Origin: Anisodus tanguticus
Taxonomy: Eukaryota > Streptophyta > Magnoliopsida > Solanales > Solanaceae
DNA length: 64,000 bases
Reading direction: 5' to 3'
Assembly: GCA_034509755.1 (NCBI GenBank)
Contig: CM067541.1
Location: 22,742,001 to 22,806,000 of the forward strand
Shown: one piece after another, positions 57,036 to 64,000 of the stretch
Position numbering within the stretch: the stretch's first letter is position 1
Layout of the letters: every line of letters begins with the position of its first letter
Notes under the pieces: generated by a model
Databases searched by the model: none
Told to the model about the DNA's origin: nothing
Seen by the model: only the letters and a program-made list of their open reading frames with translations
Position numbers and translations under genes: made by a program

Positions 57036-59499
57036 TCCCTTTTTTCTTCCTTCTTTCTGTAATTTCTCCATTGTCGAGCTCACCGGAGCTCTTCATTTCG
57101 TTACATGTTATGAATTTAGATGACATGCTAGACTGCTTAGCTTCTAATGTAATCTAGCCTGCATTTTCTTTATACATTCACAGTATCATCTTGTGATCTT
57201 GATACTGTTTTTTAATAAAACCTTACCTTATCAAAATAAAAACCTCCTTATTAAAATGGTTAATCAGCATGCTGACATTTATCGAAATGTAAGGAAAAGA
57301 AGAACAAGAAGTCCTGGCAGATACAATTTTTAGAGGAGGAAAATGAATAGTATCTAGAAAGTAACATCTAGGTTCAAAGCCCCGAGCAATTTATTATCTA
57401 TGATTGCCAAATCTACTGCAGCCACTCGTTTCATTCCGTTCTCAACTCTCAAAGATTTTCCTCCATAATAACATTAAAAATCGTAAGGGATCTTAACACT
57501 TAACAGACCCTAAAACTAATCAGCATATAGATCAAATGTGGCTTAAAAATCATCTTCACTACTCTGTGCTAGAATCTAAGATTTGGAAATAATCCACCCA
57601 GTTTCTATATCCTACAGTAGTTGATAAATATCAAGACTCGTGTTAAGGGTGTGAAACTTTAAAAATCTAACTGGAAAAGATTAATCAGTTCACAGAGCAA
57701 CAATTTTACCAACTAAGCTAGTCACTACTTCATCCTTCTACTTTGTGCCAAAAAAAAAAAAAAAAAGAGAAACCAACAAAACAATCCTCACTCCCACCCC
57801 AAAAAAATGAAATAAAAAACAGAAAATCACAAAATTCAAGTCTCAAAGTATCAACATTCATCAGCACCTATAGGACCAAAGGTTGCAACTTTGCAACATT
57901 ACTCATCCATCTATATAATCAACCAAAAGAAACAGCAAAACCCACATAATATCACAAAGGAAAATACCCAATTAAGAACAAAAAATCATCATTCCATGAT
58001 AAATTTTACCAAAATCAAAGAAAACACATATTTGATTCCTTCCCTAGACCCACAATAACACAAACCCACAAACAATTTTACCAACTAAGCTGGTCAATAC
58101 TTCATCCTTCTACTTTACGCCCAAAAAAAAACAAAAAATCACAAAATCTCAAAGCATTAGCAGCACCTATAGGACTAAAGGTTGCAACTTTACAACATTA
58201 CTGATCCATCTATATAATCAAAATACCCAATTAGGAACAAAAAAATCAATTTATTAACGAACACACAAATCAAATCAAAAATCGAAAAGGGTGTTCGACA
58301 AATCAAACCTTCATGCTGAACAGATTGGCGTTGTCCGGGCGGGTTCCGTTTAGCAACAGTCCAACCCACAAAGAAAATGAATTCCTTAACGCTATACTAA
58401 TCAGTTCTCACAATCACAATGTTCCCCCAACTAAGCTATTCACTACTTCTTCCTTCTACTTTGTGGGAGCAAACCCCACAAATTTTCTTGGAAAAATGTG
58501 GAAAAATTGCAACTTTGCAACATTACTAATCTATCTTTATAATCAACCAAAAGAAACAGCTAAATTAAGCTCCAAACCAGTCTCTCTGCCCCACAAAGGT
58601 AGAGGTAAGGTCTACGTAAATCCTACCCTCCCCAGACCCCACGTTATGTTGTTGTTGTTGTAAATTAAGCTCCAACCCACATAATATCACAAAGCAAAAG
58701 ACCCAATAAGGACCAAAAGATCATCAAATCCATAACACATCTATAATTTCACCAAAATCAAATCAAACACATACTAGTTGATTCATTCCCCATACCCAAA
58801 TAACACAAACCCACAAACATATATCAACCAAATCAAACTAAAATTCGAAAAGGGTCTTCGAAAAATCAAACCTTCATGTTGAACAGATTGGCATTGTCCG
58901 GGCGGTTCCGTTTAGCAACAGTCCGACCCACAAAGACAATGAATTAACTGAAAAGACTAATCAGTTCTCACAACCACAATGTTCCCAACTAAGCTATTCA
59001 CTACTTCTTCCTTCTACTTTGTAGGAAAGCCCTAATACTCCACCCCACCCCCCACCCCCCACACACAGAAAAAAAATTACAAAATTCAACAAAAATGGAA
59101 CAAAACCCACAAATTTTCTTGGAAAAATATGTGTAAAAATTGCAACTTTGCAACATTACTAATCCATCTATATAATCAACCAAAAGAAACAGAAAAATTA
59201 AGCTCCAACCCACATAATATCACAAATCAAATACCCAAATAGGAACAAAAAAATGAATCTTATAAATCAAATCAAAATTCGAAAAAGGGTGTTTAAAAAA
59301 TGAAACCTTCATGTTGAACAGATTGGCGTTGTCCAGGCGGGTTGCGTTTAGCAACGGTCCGACCCACAAAAACAATGAATTCCTTAACGCTGGATCTTTG
59401 AAAATAACCGAAATGGGTAACATCAGATGCGTTTGCTAAGATCACTGGATCCGAACCTTCTGGATTGCATTTCAACACCATCAAAGCTGTGATCTTCAT
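46459..59499 (-). CDS. YKT6: YKT6-type R-SNARE, six exons, intact
   Basis: YKT6 is a prenylated R-SNARE acting in ER-Golgi, vacuolar and autophagosome membrane fusion. Exons in order: 59307-59499, 51592-51689, 51407-51511, 51218-51283, 48554-48640, 46459-46509. They total 600 bases, 199 residues plus stop, the usual length, with no stop or shift, and all junctions checked are GT...AG. Residues 1-~130 form the longin domain (start MKITALMVLKC; later HSYNRNGLCALGFMDDHYPV). The SNARE helix spans ~138-190 with zero-layer Arg164 in VLERGEKLD. The end CCTIL is a prenylation box with an adjacent Cys for palmitoylation. Intron 1 is 7.6 kb and full of inserted elements. Confidence 0.93.
46616..46756. 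repeat. Foldback (inverted repeat) in YKT6 intron 5
   Basis: Arms of about 68 bases: caagatgtgcttgtttcttc ... ttgctaatggtaatattatag and its near-exact reverse complement cttctacaatattatcattagcaaag ... gaagaaacaatcacatcttg. They are almost contiguous, so a long hairpin could form in the transcript. Confidence 0.8.
47835..48067. mobile_element. MITE in YKT6 intron 5
   Basis: Inverted ends TACTCCCTTTGTCCCAATTTATG and CATAAACTGGGGTGGAGGGAGTA, TA at both borders, AT-rich body without ORF. Confidence 0.75.
49315..49336. repeat. Run of 22 C
   Basis: A pure C homopolymer followed by a run of A within YKT6 intron 4. Length is likely uncertain in any read set. Confidence 0.95.
49639..50050. mobile_element. 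Possible MITE in YKT6 intron 4
   Basis: Ends acagtatgtttggtt and aaccaaacagtgt are approximate inverted repeats about 400 bp apart. No ORF. Boundaries uncertain. Confidence 0.35.
50796..50917 (-). mobile_element. tRNA-derived SINE in YKT6 intron 4
   Basis: Exact 16-bp target-site duplication AGCAAAAAGCAATAAA (50780-50795 and 50918-50933). The body gggcagcccggtgcac ... ggggtccggggaagggccg ... tccacggcttgaa is the reverse of the SINE at 17349-17500. Confidence 0.9.
53226..53477 (+). repeat. 5' LTR of the gene-carrying element
   Basis: Begins tgtcacgatttggtattgc and ends ggagctcttcatttcgttaca. Contains a short CT tract. Confidence 0.9.
53480..55500 (+). pseudogene. Interior 5' part of the LTR element, unrecognised ORF series
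   Basis: Open stretches at 53480-53725, 53738-54109, 54069-54329, 54338-54796 and 54745-55302 lie in different frames. One segment, LDHNLRCRSCDAFFHPTCSR near 54325-54385, looks like part of a plant DC1/C1-type zinc-binding domain. The rest is acidic and coiled-coil-like. Parts could be decayed gag or further captured genes. Confidence 0.4.
55552..56520 (+). pseudogene. Captured protein disulfide isomerase (P5/PDIL2-3-like) fragment
   Basis: VFVPGQPPAAYQGAR near 55725-55770 and FALQQIKTLLK match the linker after the first thioredoxin domain of plant PDIL2-3. IELNSRNFVGMVLKSKDMWI, then a thioredoxin core and GKQPDLEKHVGFGGYRYSAM (56400-56460) match the second domain and C-terminal part. The active site, normally CGHC, is CGYY here, so the second Cys is lost. 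Frame breaks at about 56030 and 56258 divide it into three ORFs. No intron is evident in the captured stretch, suggesting capture through RNA. The gene's ER signal peptide and first domain are absent. Confidence 0.8.
56531..56790 (+). pseudogene. Possible Hsp70-like ATPase fragment
   Basis: ERNIFIFDPGGG near 56685-56725 recalls the IFDLGGG phosphate motif of Hsp70. Preceding residues do not align clearly in family order. It could be a rearranged capture or chance similarity. Confidence 0.3.
56793..57105 (+). repeat. 3' LTR of the gene-carrying element
   Basis: Same ends as the 5' LTR but 61 bp longer because its CT/TCTG microsatellite (56951-57040) has expanded. Confidence 0.9.
58307..58396 (-). 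pseudogene. YKT6 exon 1 partial copy (pseudo-exon 1b)
   Basis: About 85 bases matching the 3' half of exon 1 (59307-59393), including the splice donor (AAG|GTTTGA). No start codon and no upstream splice acceptor known. Confidence 0.85.
58576..58660 (+). mobile_element. TS-type SINE, 5'-truncated
   Basis: Exact 15-bp duplication TAAATTAAGCTCCAA (58561-58575 and 58661-58675). Body gaggtaaggtctacgtaaatcctaccctccccagacccc and tail (TTG)4 are diagnostic of the TS family of nightshades. Confidence 0.85.
58868..58948 (-). pseudogene. YKT6 exon 1 partial copy (pseudo-exon 1c)
   Basis: As 58307-58396 but with a one-base deletion in the gggcggttccg stretch that would shift the frame. The donor site is kept. 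Confidence 0.85.
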
Positions 59500-59850
59500 C
59501 TCTATCTAAGCCTCTGAATTTCTAAATTCAAACCCAAAATAAAATTCAGATAGTTTGTTCGAATTGATCCTTTTTTGAGATTACGCGATGTGTTGAATAA
59601 TATATTTTAGTGGAGAAGGAATAAGAATAAGAAAAAAGCAATTTGCTCGTTTATTATCTAAAATTGAAAGTATTTTGCATGTGTTACTGCCTTAATTCGT
59701 ACAAATACAAAATAAAACAAGCGGCTAAAGATTACAAAGAAACAAGTAAAAATTATGGGCCGAATCCGTGAAACAAAATAAAGGGTCCAAACAAAAAGGC
59801 CCAATTCAGTCACAAAGAAGATCAAATTGTGTTGTCGCAATTATGACCAT
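59500..59850 (-). promoter_or_regulatory. YKT6: YKT6 promoter and 5' untranslated region
   Basis: A TATA-like aaaatatatta (minus strand) lies about 100 bases upstream of the ATG, near 59598-59609. Two site II-type motifs, TGGGCC at 59756-59761 and GGCCCA at 59798-59803, lie 255-305 bases upstream. Such motifs are common in promoters of constitutively expressed plant genes. Confidence 0.5.
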
Positions 59851-59984
59851 CGGATGCTTATTACGTACAGTTGTAAAAATAAATCAAGGGATAGAAAATG
59901 AGATACATAATTTAGATAGAATTTGCTACAAGATTGAGGAATAGAAATAGGACACTTGTACAGAAATTAATTTACATTTTTCAA

Positions 59985-60230
59985 TTTTCTTTTAAACATT
60001 CTCCTTATGGACTTGTTTTTAAACATTCTCCTAATTATCACACACTAAAAAGTTTTGTATGTCTTCGCCATGTTTCTACATTAATAAATCACAAATCTAA
60101 ATTTGAGCCAAGGACAAATGCTTGTGTTTTTCTAGGTAACCCTTACGAGAAAAAAGGATTTAAGCTTCTTAATCTTGTTTTTAAAAAAATATTTGTATGT
60201 GTTGGACATGTAAAGCAATATGGGAAGTAA
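59985..60230 (+). pseudogene. copia integrase C-terminal fragment
   Basis: FKHSPNYHTLKSFVCLRHVSTLINHKSKFEPRTNACVFLGNPYEKKGFKLL matches the conserved stretch after the copia integrase core. It is a short isolated relic. Confidence 0.75.
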
Positions 60231-60890
60231 TTACCATAAACTGTCATTACTTGGCAGTTGAGGAGTCCCTCCCCTTATGCTATATGTTGGAGCCTTTTGG
60301 CTCAATTGCAGAGACTACAATATACTACACAGAGACAAAACAGAATAGGACACACTGAAATTCTGTCCACAAACAGTGAACAGAAAACTCAAAACTCTTC
60401 CTTCCTTTTCTGTTCTTCAGCAAGTCATTTCGTGTTTTGTTTTCTTCGTCAGAATCAATCTATTTACTTTGTAGTGTTGATTAGTTGATGTTTTATCTTG
60501 GGAGACTATTGCCCGTTAACGTAAAAGCATATATATGGGGCAATATTGTCTTAAAGGCATAGAGTCATCTCTCGACTCAGCCACAGTTGTAACAATCCAA
60601 ATTTAGTGTTTCTTGATTTCATGTTATCAAGATTCAAGACTCAACAAGCTTGCGGCAGTTCTGAATTGCCTATTTGTTTATCCTTTCGAAAATTTGTAAT
60701 ATTTATTAGCCAAGTAATAGCTGATTTAATGTGCAACATAAAGGAGTTGTTAGGGAGGAGTTAAGGTGCAGATTAATGGGGTTTTAACGCTCCAAAAATC
60801 AACTCCAACGGCATGCAGAAACTTTCTGTCTTCCGTCGTTCCCAATTTCAGCTTTTCAGAAACTCCAGGGACCAAACTGTAAATATTAAG
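60231..60890. other. Possible LTR remnant and intergenic sequence
   Basis: tgttggagccttttggctc at 60285 could be the start of an LTR belonging to the copia fragment, but no matching second LTR is seen. The remainder shows nothing recognisable. Confidence 0.3.
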
Positions 60891-60894
60891 CAAT

Positions 60895-61584
60895 TTTGTC
60901 CCTCGTTTTGGTTATATGGGAACGACGGGTGGAGGTAAGCCCAGAACACCTTGAATTCTCCCTCGTTTTGGTTATATGGAAGCTCCCGAAAATCCCCAAT
61001 TTTTGGTCGAAATTTCAGAAAACCCATCAACTGAGGCTTACCTCCACCCGCTAGAAATGTGACCTTTAAATCCCTCATGGATTCTTGATGAAGATGAAGG
61101 TTGAAGAAATGGAGTTGAAGAAATGGAGAGAAAAAAAATGGAGAAGGAGGCCCTTATGGGCGCTGATATCGTCGATCGGTTTGGGGCTTGGTCACCCCCA
61201 AATCGTTTATAAAATCCCACTTACCAAATCCCACTATAAATTGCCCCCCCCCCCTAATTAATTAATCCTACAATTAATTAATTATACACACAATTAAATT
61301 TCCGGTCTCCAATTATTTAAATCCCGACGATTACTAAAATCCTCTTATGTCAATATCATAATTCCCGTAATAAAAATACCAGTCTATACTCTCTTCGGGG
61401 ACACACAATTATTATTCAACCCCGTCGTCACTCTTACTAAATTCCAAAATTATTTCGGGATCACGCCCTTTTATATACTAATCCTCTTATTAATATTCAC
61501 AAGTACAACGAAAATTTTCCCGGGTCCGGGTCTACTCACCTACGTTACGAGTTCAACCGCTACCCGAAAATACGGGGTGTTACA
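60895..61584 (-). mobile_element. Gypsy-type LTR fragment
   Basis: On the minus strand tgtaacaccccgtattttcggg starts at 61584, preceded by gaggacgaatgtttctaaggagggaaggatg. This is the usual junction between the end of a nightshade gypsy pol and its 3' LTR. Inside, tccctcgttttggttatatgg is repeated at 60899 and 60959. No pol domain follows. Confidence 0.5.
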
Positions 61585-62165
61585 TCCTTCCCTCCTTAGA
61601 AACATTCGTCCTCGAATGCCGGTACGACAATGCTAACCTTTGACACCATACAAAAAGAATACACCAATTGTTATTCCAGTTCATCAAAACACAAGGGGTA
61701 CAATATTCAGGGATTAATTCAGACTATCTTTTAAACTTTGAGGCGGTACATATCAATTTATAACTACTTCTAAAGAAATAGACTCAAGTTTCATATGCGA
61801 ACCAAAATAAACACATGGTGATTACATTCTTTAAATTCAAACAATAGGTAAAGGAGGTAGAAGGTCCTAATATCTAATTTTAGAGTTCTATACGCAACAT
61901 AGTTATTTATAATAGCTCACACATCAATACAATTAGCCATGTAACTGTTTTTATACTATTGCAGTTGATTCTTCTATTGCACTGGTTTTGGGCTAGAGTG
62001 CAGCAACACAACTGCTGATTTTTCACTCTGCCTTTGCCCAGAATTTTGCAAAGAATAATGCTTCAAAATAAGGCGCAAGAACATGTGTTTATGCAGGGCA
62101 CAACTTCTACCAAACTGCAGCAGTGATTACAGTAGCAATAACAGCAAAACAGCAGGCCAAATAGC
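61585..62165. other. Sequence with no recognised gene
   Basis: The first ~30 bases belong to the gypsy junction. The rest shows no ORF of note or repeat. Confidence 0.35.
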
Positions 62166-62179
62166 AGTCAAATGGTAGC

Positions 62180-62515
62180 CAACCAACAACAGCAAGTGAG
62201 CTCAACAACAGTCAAAATATCAGCCAAAACAGCAGCTAAATAACAGAGGAAACTGAGCTCAAATAACAGCCAAAATATCAGCCACAACAGCAGCTAAATA
62301 ACAGCAGAAACTGAGCCCAAATAACAGCCAAAATATCAGCCACAACAGCAGCTAAATAACAGCAGAAACTGAGCTCAAATAACAGTCAAACATCAGCCAA
62401 ACAGCAGCTAAATAATCAACAGGAACAGAGCTCAAATAACAGTCAAACATCAGCCAAAACAACAGCTAAATAATCAGCAGGAACAGAGCTCAAATAACAG
62501 TCAAACAATGAACAA
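62180..62515 (+). repeat. ~63-bp tandem repeat, about six copies
   Basis: The unit gagctcaaataacagtcaaa-atcagccaaaacagcagctaaataacagcagaaact is repeated in tandem with small indels. It is rich in CAGC/ACAG trinucleotides. Confidence 0.8.
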
Positions 62516-64000
62516 ACAAGGCTAAATATGGTAGATAACTGCATCAGAAAATAACCATTATGCAACTAATGGAACACATCCATTAGTAACCAGAAACTGG
62601 AATTACAAACATCAGTGAACCAGTCCCCCTTTTTGGAACAACAACCACAGCCTTAAAGTATAACCAAACAAATTCTAACGAAAGAACTATAAATGAGGCA
62701 GAAAGCAGCAATTTTTTTGCATTTACAGCATAGTAGATTAGCAGCCTTTTCAGCACCATAGAGCAGTCCCCCAAGGCTATATGTGCAGCAACTAATAATA
62801 ACATCAACACATGACCACAATTTACCTCAAAAGCCCAACAACCCTTCCCAATTTTTTTTAGCAGTCCAGGGCATCAGGACAACAGGTAGCAGCAACCAGT
62901 AAACAAGCAGCAACTATAACATCAGAATCCAGTATTTTAAGAGCCACATAAATCTTAACAAATGATGTAGATAACTAGGAGAGCACAATATGCTTGAAAA
63001 TAGGATATTTGAGGCTGAAAAAGAGCAGCAATATCTGTCACAACTGAGGCAACAACATATGTTTAGAGTGCCACAGGGACAGTAGTGGCAGCAATAAAAC
63101 AGCAGCTAATCAGCAGCAACAAGACTAGTCTAAACATGCTAGACATTTCATAAACAAGCTGGTCCTTAGGCAACATAAAAACAAGTAACTAAATGCAACC
63201 TACTCTGGTTAGGTATGCAGAAATGGGGCTTGATCATGCTGAGCCTCTATTTCAAGCATAAACAGTCGGCACCTTAATTAGTACAGATTCATTTACCAAG
63301 TTCAGGTCTAGATTGGTTGTGCCACTCACCTATGGAGATGGCTATGTAAAGCCTAACATCAGAAAAAAAAATAAGCAACTTGAAATGCCAATACTAAGTC
63401 AAACACCCCTTTATACCATAGTTAATAGACATCAAATACTTGCCGGATTAATCTTGCTTCAATATCTGCACCAACCTATGATCACACCATATCCAGGGCC
63501 ACAACAAATACCTTAAGAGGTCGCTTACCAACGGTTCACATAAGCAGAATTACAGGGTCCAGAAGAATTTTCTGAATCACCCTTTTAAAGGCTATCATGT
63601 TGAAATTAGCCTAAGTTTATCATTTTAACTTGTTAGGAACACCTGTCTACTAGCATAGTGGTTCTAAGCTTTTATTCCTAACTTATACATGCACTTAAAC
63701 TAGGTGGATTGGTTTACACATTGGCAATGATAACATGGATACATGAATGGGTGCAGAAATACTCTTTTCTAGGTATTCATAACATAACTTCAAAGTTCAG
63801 ACCACATAAAGTTCAAGTTACAAGAACATAGATACAACAAGTACATACCTAAGAAAATAAATTAGGAACTAAACTTCTCTTTGGACATATCACAACCTCT
63901 TGGGTTAGTGTTAAGCTCATAAGGTCCAATAATAAACTAAAATAAGTCCTTTGATTTTAAAAAAAATCCAGTTTATATCACAGTATGTATCCATAGAAGT
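62516..64000. other. Intergenic sequence rich in CAGCA/ACAGC words
   Basis: Scattered cagcagc and acaacagc words resemble the tandem repeat at 62180-62515, but no ordered units, long ORF or RNA gene is recognised up to the window end. Confidence 0.35.

Larger units (their letters stand above)
53226..57105 (+). mobile_element. Non-autonomous LTR retrotransposon carrying captured host sequence
   Basis: LTRs 53226-53477 and 56793-57105 are near-identical outside a CT repeat and flanked by TGTTA (53221-53225 and 57106-57110). A PBS matching initiator Met-tRNA (TGGTATCAGAGCC) follows the first LTR, and a purine-rich aaaggatggtggaa precedes the second. No Gag, protease, integrase or RT domain was found. 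The 3.3-kb interior instead resembles pieces of cellular genes: a disulfide-isomerase segment is clear, while a Cys/His segment and a possible Hsp70-like segment are tentative. It must have moved using enzymes of another element. Confidence 0.85.
52193..57240 (+). mobile_element. L1-type LINE 3' part, split by an LTR element
   Basis: From 52193 the + strand reads like the end of a plant L1 ORF2 (KEEGGLGIRNL-like near 52225). The zf-RVT segment follows at 52781-53023 (CSRCYFCEKACESVNHIFVHCEFTWQVW), then IALTIWKEKNKRCFEG near 53110. It is interrupted at 53225 by the LTR element and resumes at about 57106-57240, ending in an A-rich stretch. The 5' end is truncated and stops are present. It is antisense to YKT6. 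Confidence 0.75.
57690..59306 (-). repeat. Tandem partial duplications of the YKT6 exon 1/intron 1 junction
   Basis: The block caactaagct-ttcactacttc-tccttctactttgtg occurs at 57709, 58082, 58428 and 58985. The block gttgcaactttgcaacattact-atccatctatataatcaacc occurs at about 57879, 58178, 58505 and 59139. Unit lengths differ (about 373, 346 and 557 bp). Confidence 0.85.

Noticed and set aside
56880..57126. ORFs of repeated Arg-Glu or Leu-Ser
   Set aside because: They are translations of the CT microsatellite in an LTR.

Overview
The window is plant nuclear DNA, almost certainly from a member of the Solanaceae. Evidence: two intron-containing plant housekeeping genes, tRNA-derived SINEs of the kind known from nightshades, Ty1/copia, Ty3/gypsy and L1/RTE retroelements, hAT transposons, many MITEs, and a degraded caulimovirus-type endogenous pararetrovirus. 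Gene density is low and most of the sequence is nested mobile DNA. I cannot name the species.

Layout. 1-2750: minus-strand RTE-like LINE remnants with a head-to-tail duplicated segment. 2754-4585: a copia fragment between short inverted repeats. 4590-18775: a 14-kb array of about 20 copies of a ~174-nt element (family A) that reads as a box C/D snoRNA-like RNA. A longer relative (A') and companion hairpin-like units (B, B', B'') are interspersed in a regular order, and SINEs and MITEs interrupt the array. 18776-19025: a MITE that cuts the last A' copy. 19542-22921: hAT element 1, with an 8-bp target-site duplication. 23765-25328: a temperature-induced lipocalin gene (two exons, 5' reading-frame break), followed by four degenerate copies of its 3' region. 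27678-35780: an endogenous pararetrovirus, near genome length but broken. 36116-41127: a decayed copia element on the minus strand. 41210-44766: hAT element 2, with an 8-bp target-site duplication.

46459-59499 (minus strand): an intact YKT6 SNARE gene. Its six exons give 600 coding bases, 199 residues plus stop. The 7.6-kb first intron holds an L1 LINE, and nested in that is an LTR retrotransposon (5-bp target-site duplication TGTTA) whose interior carries captured host sequence, clearly including a protein disulfide isomerase (P5/PDIL2-3-like) fragment. The intron also holds tandem partial copies of YKT6 exon 1. 59500-64000: the YKT6 promoter region, a copia fragment, a gypsy LTR-like piece and a ~63-bp tandem repeat.

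Only YKT6 (vesicle fusion) and possibly the lipocalin look like functional protein genes. The most unusual feature is the RNA-like array: box C and box D lie next to a terminal stem, and one copy shows a paired change in that stem. The second is the gene-capturing LTR element inside a LINE inside a SNARE intron. All calls come from reading the sequence; no database search or folding program was run.
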